Assembly (NCBI GenBank): GCA_041389885.1
Contig: JAWKRB010000016.1
Span: 1 to 64,000, forward strand
DNA length: 64,000 nucleotides
From: JAWKRB01 sp041389885
GTDB lineage: Bacteria; Myxococcota_A; Polyangia; Polyangiales; Ga0077539
Direction: 5' to 3'
A model generated the notes under the pieces. The model searched no databases, had not been told where the DNA came from, and saw only the letters and a program-made list of their open reading frames with translations. The stretch's first letter is position 1. Each line of letters starts with the position of its first letter. Shown piece by piece: positions 53,036 to 63,248 of this stretch. A program made the translations under genes and the position numbers.

Positions 53036-54264
53036 ACGCCCTCCGCGGCGCGGAGCACCGGCAGGCGACGCTGCCGTCGCACCGCGCTGCGCGGCTCGGC
53101 GCCGGCCTGGGCGCGCTCGGCCTCTCGGGCCTTGAGCGCCTCGGCGGCGTCGTGCACTCGGCCATAGATCCACGCGATGAAGGTCGGGTTCTTCTCGGCG
53201 AGCAGCTGCAGGCCGACCTCGTCGGCGATGCGCGCGGAGGCCTGCTCGTACCAGCACTGCGTGCCGCCGGGCAGGTTCGTCGTGCCGGTCTCGGCGAGGT
53301 TCGCGCAGGCGCACGAGGCGCCGCAGCGCCACTTCTCCGCGCAGGTCTCGCAGGCCGGGTCAGACGGCCCCTTCGCGAGGCGCTGCACCTTCGGCCCGAC
53401 CACGCCTTCGTCGAGGGTGCCGATGACCAGCGCGTGGTCGCGGTCCTCGCCGACCATGCGGGCGCAGGGGTAGAGGTTGCCCGAGGGCGCCACGGCGAGC
53501 TCGCGGTCGCCCGAGCCGCAGGTGTCGCAGCTCGCGAGGCCGCCCTTCGCCGCGGCGAGGAGCTTGTTGTCGAAGGTGGGCATCGCCAGCGGACGTCCCC
53601 TGCGCATCGCCTCGGCGTAGACCGCCGCGGCGTCGACCATCCCCTTCTCCCACAGCGCGAGCTGCGCGTCGGACCACGCCTCTTCGAAGCACGGGTTGAG
53701 GATCACCTGCCGCGCGCCGAGCTGGGCGAGGAACCCGACGCTCGCGCCCAGGTGCTCGACGTTCGCCGGGGCGACGACGGCGATCACGTCGAGCGCGCCG
53801 CCCGCGTCGAGCAGGCATCGCGCGCCCCGGACGACGTCGTCGAAGCTCGATCGCCCGCCGCGCTGCGGCCGCGTGGCGTCGTGCGCCTCGCGCACCCCGT
53901 CGAGGGAGAGCGTGACCTCGACCTCGAGCGCGCGGAGCACCGCCGCGCGCTCGGGGGTGATCAGCGTGCCGTTGGTGGTCACGGCGAGGCGGAGCCTTCG
54001 ACCCAGCTCCGCCGAGCGCGCCCGCGCGTACTCGCACGCGCGGACCATCGTGTCCCAGCAGATCAGGGGCTCGCCGCCGAAGAAGCCGATGTCCACCGGC
54101 GCGTCCTCGTCCTGCCAGGGGTAGCGCCGCGGAGGCGCGGCGAAGGCGAGCTCGATGGAGCGCACGACGGTGTCCCAGTCCATGTCCCTTCGAAACTTCT
54201 CGCCCGCGTAGCAATACGAGCAGGCCAGGTTGCACTCGTGTGTCAGGACCAGGGTCACGTGCAT
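53032..54264 (-). CDS. Radical SAM/SPASM domain protein
   Basis: 410 residues from ATG 54264. The SAM-cluster motif CNLACSYC lies at residues 11-18, followed by GFFGGEPLICWD and TTNGTLITPE. The C-terminal SPASM region fits the rule exactly: C-x12-G-x4-C (CGSGDRELAVAPSGNLYPC), then CxxC-x5-C-x3-C (CETCAEKWRCGASC) and a final Cys in GGTQCWYE, so two auxiliary Fe-S clusters are expected. Such enzymes mature peptides (RiPPs) or sulfatases by radical chemistry. No sulfatase gene is adjacent; a coupled 174-residue unknown protein follows and a 36-codon open frame precedes it. Substrate unknown. Confidence 0.93.
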   Translation of the reverse strand: MHVTLVLTHECNLACSYCYAGEKFRRDMDWDTVVRSIELAFAAPPRRYPWQDEDAPVDIGFFGGEPLICWDTMVRACEYARARSAELGRRLRLAVTTNGTLITPERAAVLRALEVEVTLSLDGVREAHDATRPQRGGRSSFDDVVRGARCLLDAGGALDVIAVVAPANVEHLGASVGFLAQLGARQVILNPCFEEAWSDAQLALWEKGMVDAAAVYAEAMRRGRPLAMPTFDNKLLAAAKGGLASCDTCGSGDRELAVAPSGNLYPCARMVGEDRDHALVIGTLDEGVVGPKVQRLAKGPSDPACETCAEKWRCGASCACANLAETGTTNLPGGTQCWYEQASARIADEVGLQLLAEKNPTFIAWIYGRVHDAAEALKAREAERAQAGAEPRSAVRRQRRLPVLRAAEGV

Positions 54265-54268
54265 GGGT

Positions 54269-54379
54269 TCACCGTCGCTCCCTGAGAGGCGCCAGGCGCG
54301 CCCATCGTTGGGGGGTTTCGCTCAGACGCGCGACCGCGCCACAGGTTCTACGGCCGCCGACCCCTGAGGATAGATCCAT
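54269..54379 (-). CDS. Possible 36-residue small ORF before the radical SAM gene
   Basis: ATG at 54379 has GGAG eight bases upstream; the frame MDLSSGVGGRRTCGAVARLS continues for 16 residues to TGA at 54269, five bases before the radical SAM ATG. Position and spacing would suit a precursor peptide, but third-position GC is weak, only one Cys is present and no leader-core pattern is clear. It may be chance. Confidence 0.2.
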   Translation of the reverse strand: MDLSSGVGGRRTCGAVARLSETPQRWARLAPLRERR

Positions 54380-54427
54380 CGGGCCCGCTCCGGCGCGCCC
54401 TGCCCGCGAGATTCTCGCGGCGGCCGC

Positions 54428-55078
54428 TCAGCTCGCCTCGACCTGCCAGACCATGTCGGCGTGGCCGAGGGGCCCCGAGAAGCGGAGCACGAAGCTGCGG
54501 GTGCGCGCGTCGAGCACCTCGACGTCGCCCTGCCCCGGCACCCGAACGCTCTTGGGGAAGCGGATTCGATAGGCCTGTCGCCAGGGGTTCGTGTGACGAA
54601 AGTAGGTGCGCTCGAGGGCGCCGGGCCGACGAATGAGCTCGATCGCGATCGGCGCCACCTCTTGTCGCCGGTCGTTGATCAGCAAGACGCGCCAGGCCGA
54701 GGTGGGGCGGGTGAGCTCGCCGTAGCGACGGTTGGGGCTCTGGAGCGTGACGTAGAACGCGTGCTCGCGCGACGCGCTGCTGAGCTGCTGGTCGAGCAGC
54801 GCCGTGCGCTCGGCGGTCGAGAGCATGAAGTCTCGGGCGTAGCGAACGACGTAGGCCCAGCGAAAATCCCAGCTCTCGTAGGTCGCGGTGACCGCGAGGT
54901 GGTCCTCGATGCCCTCGAAGGTGTAGGCGTGCCCCGCGCGGGTCCAGCGCTCGTACACGTCGCCGTAGCTCTCGGCGGTGTAGGTGCGCGGCCCGTGTTC
55001 GAGGTTGACGCGCGGGGTGGCGCACGACGCCACGGTCGCGAGCCCGAGGAGCAGCAGCGCCCGGCGCGCGCGCATCAT
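54428..55078 (-). CDS. Lipoprotein of unknown function
   Basis: 216 residues from ATG 55078 (a second Met follows directly). Signal peptide RRALLLLGLATVASC with lipobox VASC. The mature part is beta-rich and aromatic: YTAESYGDVYERWTRAGHAY, TYESWDFRWAYVVRYA, FYVTLQSPNRRYGEL and WRQAYRIRFP. No family is recognised. The ATG overlaps the pyrE stop (ATGA), making it the third gene of a bactofilin-pyrE-lipoprotein chain. Confidence 0.83.
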   Translation of the reverse strand: MMRARRALLLLGLATVASCATPRVNLEHGPRTYTAESYGDVYERWTRAGHAYTFEGIEDHLAVTATYESWDFRWAYVVRYARDFMLSTAERTALLDQQLSSASREHAFYVTLQSPNRRYGELTRPTSAWRVLLINDRRQEVAPIAIELIRRPGALERTYFRHTNPWRQAYRIRFPKSVRVPGQGDVEVLDARTRSFVLRFSGPLGHADMVWQVEAS

Positions 55079-55641
55079 ACCTCGACGAAATCTCCGCGGC
55101 GAAAGAGCGCCGTCGCTCGTACCCCCGACGCCGCGAGGGCCTCGACGCCGCCCTCGCCCCGGTCGACGAGCGCGAACACCCGATCGACCTCGAAGCCCTC
55201 GGCGCGGAGCGCGTCCACCGCGGTCCTCGACGAGCCCCCGGTGGTCAGCACGTCTTCGACGAGCACCACGCGCTGACCACGCCGGAGGCGCCCCTCGACG
55301 CGCTTCGCCGTGCCGTGGTCCTTGGCCTCCTTGCGCACGTAGAGGGCGTCCCAGCTCGCGTCGTCGGCGAGGCGAGCCGCGCTGACCAGAGAGACCGCGC
55401 TCGCGAGCGAGCACCCGCCGAGCGCGACCCCCGCGACGCCGTCGAGCCCCTCCGCCACGGGGTCTGCCGCGATGGCCTCGAACAACGCCTCGCCCACCAG
55501 TCGATGGCCGGGCGCCGTGAGGATCACCTGCTTGCAGTCGATGAAGAAATCGCTCTCGCGCCCTGACGCGAGTCGAAAGCGTCCCCGGCGCCACGCGTCC
55601 CGACGGAGCGCGTCGAGGAGGGCGGCGCCCGCCGCGCTCAC
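55075..55641 (-). CDS. pyrE: Orotate phosphoribosyltransferase
   Basis: 188 residues from GTG 55641. The PRPP-binding loop VVLVEDVLTTGGSS and the catalytic-loop Lys region YVRKEAKDHGTAKRVEG are diagnostic, as is GRESDFFIDCKQVILTAPGH near the N-terminus. It makes orotidine 5'-phosphate in pyrimidine synthesis and acts as a dimer. GTG start and TGA stop both overlap neighbours (bactofilin upstream by GTGA, lipoprotein downstream by ATGA), so a housekeeping enzyme is embedded between two envelope or cytoskeletal genes. Confidence 0.95.
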   Translation of the reverse strand: MSAAGAALLDALRRDAWRRGRFRLASGRESDFFIDCKQVILTAPGHRLVGEALFEAIAADPVAEGLDGVAGVALGGCSLASAVSLVSAARLADDASWDALYVRKEAKDHGTAKRVEGRLRRGQRVVLVEDVLTTGGSSRTAVDALRAEGFEVDRVFALVDRGEGGVEALAASGVRATALFRRGDFVEV

Positions 55642-56258
55642 GCGCCGCTCCCCCGAACGCTCATCGAGCTCCGACCCTTCGGGAGCGCGGGCATCCTGGG
55701 TGACGTCTCGCGCGGCGGCGGCGCGGGCCGCCGGGGTGCCTCGGGCGCCTTCGCGGCGGCTTCGCGAGGCGGCGCCGCGAAGACCTTGGCCCGGGGCGCT
55801 GGAGCAGGGGCCGCGGGCGCGGCCGGCGCGGGGGCAGGCGTCGGGCGCGCCCCCGCGCGAGACTCGAGCGCGCGCGGCGCGGGCGCCGGGGAGATGCGCG
55901 GCGCGGGGCGGGCCTGCGAGACCTGGGTGGGCAGCGCCCTGGGGTCCTCGTGCATGGCCTGGAGCTCCCCGCGAAACACGGCTCCCTCGGCCACCGCGAG
56001 GCGCGCCGCGCGGACCCGCGCGTCGACGTACCCGCCGGGCTGAATGCGCAGCTCCTCGTGGGCCGTGACGCTGCCCGAGAGCAGCCCCGCGACGACCACC
56101 GCGGTGGCCTCGACCTCGGCCTCGACCGCGCCGCCCTCCTCGATCACGAGGGTGCCCTGGAGCGTCAAGGCGCCACGGAGGCGGCCCGCGACGACGAGCT
56201 CTCCCTCTCCGCGCACGCTGCCTTCGATGGTGAGACCCGCTTCGATCCTGCTGCTCAT
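55638..56258 (-). CDS. Bactofilin (polymer-forming cytoskeletal protein)
   Basis: 206 residues. The N-terminal 110 residues are the bactofilin beta-helix: IEAGLTIEGSVRGEGELVVA, GRLRGALTLQGTLVIEEG, VTAHEELRIQPGGYVDARV and LAVAEGAVFRGEL, regular short strands with Gly turns. The C-terminal 95 residues are Ala/Pro/Arg-rich and probably disordered, ending in LPKGRSSMSVRGSGA. Bactofilins polymerise without nucleotide and scaffold wall enzymes, chromosome or polarity factors. First gene of an overlapping unit with pyrE; divergent from the YfiH-type gene. Confidence 0.93.
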   Translation of the reverse strand: MSSRIEAGLTIEGSVRGEGELVVAGRLRGALTLQGTLVIEEGGAVEAEVEATAVVVAGLLSGSVTAHEELRIQPGGYVDARVRAARLAVAEGAVFRGELQAMHEDPRALPTQVSQARPAPRISPAPAPRALESRAGARPTPAPAPAAPAAPAPAPRAKVFAAPPREAAAKAPEAPRRPAPPPRETSPRMPALPKGRSSMSVRGSGA

Positions 56259-56310
56259 GTGTGCGTCGCAGGGTACCCCAACCCGGCGCCCGCGGGGTAC
56301 TACCGACGTC

Positions 56311-57021
56311 GTGCGCCCCGACCTCCACGTCGCTTCGCCGCGGCTCCTCGCCGCGGGCTTTCGTCACGGGTTCTCGCGCCCTGGGCTGAACCTCGGGCTC
56401 CCCGCAGCGGGCGCCGACCACCAGCGCCTCGCCGACGACGTCGGGTACGACCTCGACGCGCTTCGGGTGTGCCGTCAGGTCCACGGCGCCGCGGTGCTCG
56501 ACGCGCCGACCCGCGCGGAGTGCGCCGCGGCGGAGGCCGACGCGATCGTCGCGCGCGCGCCGGGCGCGGCGGCGGGGGTCAGGGTCGCCGACTGCGCGCC
56601 GATCCTGCTGGCCGACCCACGCAGCGGCGCGGTCGCGGCGGTGCACGCGGGGTGGCGGGGGGTCGTGGCGGGGGTGCTGCGCGCCGCCGTCGTGTGCCTC
56701 GCGCCGGCTCGTCCCGCCGAGCTCCTGGCCGCGCTGGGCCCCTGCATCGGCGCGTGCTGCTTCGAGGTGGGCGACGAGGTCGCCGACCTGCTCGTCGCCG
56801 CCTCATCGCCCGACGCGCGGGTGACGCGGGGCGCCGGCAGGCCGCACGCGAGCCTCGAGCTCGCGCTCCGGTGGCAGCTCCGGGCGATGGGGGTCGCCGA
56901 GCTGGACGTGGTCGGGGGGTGCACGCGCTGCGACCCCGCTCGCTGGCACTCGTACCGTCGAGACGGCGCGGCGAGCGGGCGGGCGATGGCGGTGATCGCG
57001 GCGCGAGCGCCCAATTCCTAG
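56311..57021 (+). CDS. pgeF: YfiH/PgeF-type purine nucleoside phosphorylase / laccase-domain protein
   Basis: 236 residues from GTG 56311. The zinc-binding pattern of the family is visible: His in CRQVHGAAVLDAP, Cys in RVADCAPILLADP and His in VAAVHAGWRGVVAGV, with LGPCIGACCFEVGDEV downstream and a closing CTRCDPARWHSYRRDG. Members split purine nucleosides or hydrolyse mis-joined peptidoglycan precursors. Length is normal. Divergent from the bactofilin gene with 52 bases between starts; 103 bases precede the kinase gene. Confidence 0.92.
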   Translation: MRPDLHVASPRLLAAGFRHGFSRPGLNLGLPAAGADHQRLADDVGYDLDALRVCRQVHGAAVLDAPTRAECAAAEADAIVARAPGAAAGVRVADCAPILLADPRSGAVAAVHAGWRGVVAGVLRAAVVCLAPARPAELLAALGPCIGACCFEVGDEVADLLVAASSPDARVTRGAGRPHASLELALRWQLRAMGVAELDVVGGCTRCDPARWHSYRRDGAASGRAMAVIAARAPNS

Positions 57022-57124
57022 ATCGTTTCGCGCGCTTCGCCGTCACAGAGTGGGCGGCCAGGCGCGGGAGGCGTGAGAATTGATCCTGAGGGTTGCCACG
57101 TTGCAGGCTACGATCCAGCCGACG

Positions 57125-59350
<2,226 letters not shown>

Positions 59351-59462
59351 CCCCGCGCGGCGGCTGGTGCGTTCGCCTGGCCACTGGGGTGGCCACCCGG
59401 GCGGCGTCGAGACGTCGCTGATTCTGGTTCGCGCGGGGCTGAGCACGCCCGTTGCTGATAGC

Positions 59463-60101
59463 GTGAGTGCAGTGCATCGCCCCCTCGCCGCCGCCCTCGC
59501 CGCCGCCGCCCTCGCCGTCTCGGGTGAGGCCTCGGCGCAGACGTGGTCCCAGCACACCGGGATCTATTTTCGAGCGGCGGGGGTGCTCAGCGTGATGGAC
59601 CCTGCGGCGCTGACCTTCACCGCCGACTCCCGCTCCACCGCCAGCCGCCTGGACATGCCGCTCACGTTCTCGGGCAAGCAGCTCGGGTGGTCCCGCGCGG
59701 CGATGGGAGGCGCCTCGCTGGGCGTGGCCCTCGACGCGCGGTGGTTCTACGTGCGCATCGGCGCCGACCTGTTCCCCGCGCCTGAGATCACCGTGCAGCC
59801 GACGCGGTTTCGCGCCGACGTGCTGAGCCTCGCGTGGGCGGCGGTCGGCCCGCGCTACTCGTGGAGGCAGTTCGCCGTCTACCTCGGCGCGCGGGTCGGC
59901 GCCGCGGTGATGGAGCTCCGGTCGAGCAACGGCGCCGTGGAGTACACCGCGATCACCGGCACCTACTCCGCGGAGGCGGGCTTTCAGTGGGCGCCGCTCC
60001 GGTGGCTCCGGGTCGACGCGACCCTCGCGCAAGACTTCGCCTCGGTGGGCGTGACCAACCTCTCCGTCGCGGCGAGCGTCGGTTGGTCGCGAGGGCCGTG
60101 A
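59463..60101 (+). CDS. Small exported protein, probable outer-membrane beta-barrel
   Basis: 212 residues from GTG 59463 (GTG 59472 also possible). Signal peptide PLAAALAAAALAVSGEASA with cleavage before QTWSQ. The mature part alternates hydrophobic and polar residues with many aromatic and Arg positions (GIYFRAAGVLSVM, RWFYVRIGADLFP, WLRVDATLAQDFASVGV) and ends LSVAASVGWSRGP. About eight strands can be drawn, the size of an OmpA/OmpX-type barrel. No named family. It follows the kinase gene by 112 bases on the same strand. Confidence 0.75.
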   Translation: MSAVHRPLAAALAAAALAVSGEASAQTWSQHTGIYFRAAGVLSVMDPAALTFTADSRSTASRLDMPLTFSGKQLGWSRAAMGGASLGVALDARWFYVRIGADLFPAPEITVQPTRFRADVLSLAWAAVGPRYSWRQFAVYLGARVGAAVMELRSSNGAVEYTAITGTYSAEAGFQWAPLRWLRVDATLAQDFASVGVTNLSVAASVGWSRGP

Positions 60102-60112
60102 CGGGGGTGCGC

Positions 60113-60142
60113 TTGGCACGCGCGGGGCTGTAGGCATAGAGT
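60113..60142 (+). promoter_or_regulatory. Candidate promoter of the DUF4215 lipoprotein gene
   Basis: TTGGCA (60113-60118) and TAGAGT (60137-60142), spacer 18 bases, predicted start near 60149. The message would carry the GGAG site at 60162-60165, nine bases before the ATG at 60175. Confidence 0.55.
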
Positions 60143-60174
60143 CCGGCCAACCTTCGCCTACGGAGCTTTCCACG

Positions 60175-61719
60175 ATGTCGCCTCGCCACGGCCTGCTCGC
60201 CTCGCTCTCGCTCACCCTCGTCGCGTGCGGCGGCACGGTCGTCTCTCCGACGAGCGGCGCCCCCGGTGACGCCGGCGTCGACGTCATCGCCCTCGATGAC
60301 GCCAACGTCGGCTCCGACGCGGCGGTCGGGCGTGACCTCCCCGACCCGACCTTCGACGCGCCCCCCGGCGTCGACCGCCCCGAGCCGGTCGATCGCGGCG
60401 AGCCGGTCGACACCCGCGTTCCGCGCTGCGGCGACAGCATCCTCGACCCCGGCGAGAGCTGCGACGACGGAAACAACCGCTCGGGAGACGGGTGCTCGTC
60501 GGCGTGCCGCTTCGAAATGCGCTGCGGCGACGGGATGGTGAACCCCGGCGAGGTCTGCGACGACGGTAACAACCGCTCGGGAGACGGGTGCCGGTCGGAC
60601 TGTCGCTCGAACGAGACCTGCGGCAACGGCATCGTCGACATCGCCGCGGGCGAGGTGTGCGACGGCACGCCGGGCTGCGCGCCCAACTGCCGCACGATCA
60701 CCTCGTGCGGCAACGGCCGCGTCGAGGCCGGAGAGCAGTGCGACGACGGCAACCAGAACCGGTGGGACGGCTGCGGACCAGACTGTCGCGTCGAGCAGGC
60801 CACCGTGCTCAACCGCCTGCAGATCGCCGCCGACAACGGCCGCGTCGGCTGCGATTTCAGCGGCGACGGCGCGCCCGACAACGCCTTCGGCCGGGCCCTC
60901 GGCAGCGCCGTGGGGATCCTCAACTCCTTCATCACCTCGCCGGTGTCGAACGGACAGATCCTCCTCCAGCTCTCGTTCTTGAACCTCACCGACCGCCGCG
61001 GGCAGAACCTGCCCGACACCCGGGTCGGATGGCTCCTCGGCGCCGACGCCGACGGCATGGTTCAGAACAACGGCCAGCCGGGCAACGCGCAGTTCGTTCA
61101 GCGGGGCTCGCTCAACCCGATGACCCTGCTCCCCCAGGCGTCGTTTCAGTCAAGCTCGATGGGCGGCGTGATCTCGGGTGGGCCCGAGGACATCGAGCTG
61201 AACTTCGGCAACACCGCGATGGGCGCCTTCGGCTTCAGGGTGCAGCGCGCGCGCATCAGCGGCACCCTGGTCGCCGATGACACGAGGATCGTTGAGTTTC
61301 GCGGGGGTACGCTGTGCGGCGCGATCCCCGCGCGCGACCTCGGGCGCATTCGCAACCCGGCGGGGATGATCCCCGGCGGCGGCGGCGGCGCGGGCAACAG
61401 CACGCTCCTCGAGGCCATCGTGGGCGGCCAGCGGATCATCATCCTGAACATCGGCCCGCAGCAGCCCGACGTCGACCTCGACGGCGACGGCCTCGAGCGC
61501 TTCGAGGCGACCATGGGCAGCACCGGCAGCCCGCCGCGCATCACCGCCTGCTTCGACGGCGACGGCACCCGCATCAACGGCAGCGACTGCGTGAACGACC
61601 CGCGCATCAACGACGGCTTCACCTCGGCGTTCTCCATCGGCGGCCCGTGGATCACCCTGCGCGGCGTGCAGGGCGGCGGCGGGGGCACGGGCGGAGCGAC
61701 GCCCGACGCCGGGATGTGA
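60175..61719 (+). CDS. DUF4215 Cys-rich repeat lipoprotein
   Basis: 514 residues. Signal MSPRHGLLASLSLTLVAC with lipobox LVAC. An Asp/Val/Pro tether (about residues 20-82) leads to four Cys-rich units: RCGDSILDPGESCDDGNNR, CGDGMVNPGEVCDDGNNRSG, CGNGIVDIAAGEVCDG and CGNGRVEAGEQCDDGNQN, the DUF4215/MYXO-type disulfide repeats. The C-terminal 300 residues are a separate beta-rich domain (LQIAADNGRVGCDFSGDGAP, VGILNSFITSPVSNGQILLQ) with a Gly-rich loop and VDLDGDGLERFE. No catalytic motif. Likely a surface protein; function unknown. Confidence 0.9.
   Translation: MSPRHGLLASLSLTLVACGGTVVSPTSGAPGDAGVDVIALDDANVGSDAAVGRDLPDPTFDAPPGVDRPEPVDRGEPVDTRVPRCGDSILDPGESCDDGNNRSGDGCSSACRFEMRCGDGMVNPGEVCDDGNNRSGDGCRSDCRSNETCGNGIVDIAAGEVCDGTPGCAPNCRTITSCGNGRVEAGEQCDDGNQNRWDGCGPDCRVEQATVLNRLQIAADNGRVGCDFSGDGAPDNAFGRALGSAVGILNSFITSPVSNGQILLQLSFLNLTDRRGQNLPDTRVGWLLGADADGMVQNNGQPGNAQFVQRGSLNPMTLLPQASFQSSSMGGVISGGPEDIELNFGNTAMGAFGFRVQRARISGTLVADDTRIVEFRGGTLCGAIPARDLGRIRNPAGMIPGGGGGAGNSTLLEAIVGGQRIIILNIGPQQPDVDLDGDGLERFEATMGSTGSPPRITACFDGDGTRINGSDCVNDPRINDGFTSAFSIGGPWITLRGVQGGGGGTGGATPDAGM
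60423..60800 (+). repeat. DUF4215 repeat units with near-identical DNA copies
   Basis: Four Cys-rich units. The first two share a nearly identical stretch of about 33 bases (GACGACGG then AACAACCGCTCGGGAGACGG), starting near 60469 and 60559, which points to a recent internal duplication; the third and fourth units have diverged. Confidence 0.75.
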
Positions 61720-61723
61720 GGGC

Positions 61724-63166
61724 TCACCTCGCCGCGGCGTAGTCCTCGGCGAGGCGCCTCGCCTGCGCCTCGGGGCAGAGGTCCTCAGGGCGCTCGACCC
61801 ACGACGCCGCGCCGGTCGCGCGCATGCGATCGATCGCCACGGCCAGCCACTCGCCCGCGCGCGGGTTGCGATGCCAGTCTTCATTGAACTGATTGCGCAG
61901 CGTGTCGCGCAGGGTCACCTCGACGCGGGCGCCCTCGACGCGTTGCCCCCATCGAGAGCCCCAGGGGGCGCCGGGCTCCATCGCGTCGGCGACGAGGTGC
62001 GCGGCCCAGCTCATGGGCGGCGAGGCGCCCAGCGCCGAGGTGACGGCCTCGAAGAAGCGCGCGCTGATCGCCGGCGCCCGCTCGAGAGCCTCACGAAAGA
62101 AGCGCGCCATCGCGGCGTCCCACCGCAGGCGCGCGAGCTCGGCGTGGAGGGCCTCGACCTGCACCCGCACCCGCGTCTCCGAGTCGAGCCGGGCCACCCG
62201 CTGCAGAAAGCTGCGCTCATGCGACAGCCTCCGCCCCAGGGCGTGAAACGCGGCGTCGGTCACCCGGTCGACCCCTCGCCGGTGCGAGGCCCAGGCGCCG
62301 CGCGCGCGCGCCACCGACGCGGCCAGGGATCCGGCGCCGATCACCTCCGCGGCGTCCCACGCCGAGGGTGCCGGGTGCCCGACGAGGGTGGCCCCGCCCG
62401 CCTCGGGGTCGACCAGCGTGTAGACCCCGCGTCCGTGGGGCGACGACGCGCCGAGGGCGTCGCGCACGCCGCGGAGGGCGTCGCCCAGGCCCACGCGCCC
62501 CCACCAGTCGGTGCCCAGCGCCGCCCACGTCGCCGGCGGGACCTCGCGCACGAACGACGCCCCTACCAGCGACCGCGCGCGGTCGGACCAGCGCAGGGAC
62601 GTCGGGTCGAGCTCGGCGGCGCGGAGCACGCGCCGGTCGAGCTCACGCCAGAGCTCGTCGGTCGCGGTGAGAAATTCGCGCGCGTCGTCGACGGGCGGCG
62701 CGAGCGCGTCGCGCAGCGCGGGGTCGAGCGCCTCGAAGGCGCCCCGCGTCGCGTCGACCACCGCCCGCGCGGGCCGCTGCAGCGTGACCAGGGAGTCGGC
62801 GTAGGCCGCGAGGATCGCCTCGCGCCTCGGGAGGTTCCGCTCGGTCTGCACGATCGAGCGAACCGATTGCAGCGCAATGGGTTCTCGCTCCTCTTGGAGA
62901 CGAATCGGCGCGGCCTCCCGCGCGAGGTCGTAGCGCGCCCGAGGCGCCCGCAGCCCCGCGCAGACCCACGCCTCGGCGAGGAGCAGGGCCGACGCGGGGT
63001 CGAGGGCGAGCGCCGCGGCCGCGTCGCGCGCGAAGCCGCTCGCGTCGGGTCGGGGCGGCACCGGGCCGGGGTCGAGCTCGAGCAGCTTCGCGCGCCGCGC
63101 CTCGAGGTCCATCGAGAGGTATCGCGCCGCCGCGTCGACCTTCGCCTTCATCGCGCGAGGGGTCAC
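61724..63166 (-). CDS. Hypothetical protein, unknown function
   Basis: 480 residues from GTG 63166, seven bases after GGAGG; an ATG at 63151 is the main alternative. Composition is Ala/Arg/Leu-rich and helical with no signal peptide or TM segment. Readable stretches include ARYLSMDLEARRAKLLELDP, LALDPASALLLAEAWVCAGL, VREVPPATWAALGTDWWGRV and NQFNEDWHRNPRAGEWLAV. The regular helices could be a TPR- or peptidase-like scaffold, but no motif (HExxH, DxD, nucleotide loop) is visible. The convergent DUF4215 gene ends four bases away. I do not recognise the family. Confidence 0.8.
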   Translation of the reverse strand: MTPRAMKAKVDAAARYLSMDLEARRAKLLELDPGPVPPRPDASGFARDAAAALALDPASALLLAEAWVCAGLRAPRARYDLAREAAPIRLQEEREPIALQSVRSIVQTERNLPRREAILAAYADSLVTLQRPARAVVDATRGAFEALDPALRDALAPPVDDAREFLTATDELWRELDRRVLRAAELDPTSLRWSDRARSLVGASFVREVPPATWAALGTDWWGRVGLGDALRGVRDALGASSPHGRGVYTLVDPEAGGATLVGHPAPSAWDAAEVIGAGSLAASVARARGAWASHRRGVDRVTDAAFHALGRRLSHERSFLQRVARLDSETRVRVQVEALHAELARLRWDAAMARFFREALERAPAISARFFEAVTSALGASPPMSWAAHLVADAMEPGAPWGSRWGQRVEGARVEVTLRDTLRNQFNEDWHRNPRAGEWLAVAIDRMRATGAASWVERPEDLCPEAQARRLAEDYAAAR

Positions 63167-63248
63167 GCCCTCGCCTCCGTCCGCTGCAGGCTCATACCCG
63201 CGCACCATGAGCACCCCAGCGCCGCGCCGCAACGGGGATCCTCGTCGC

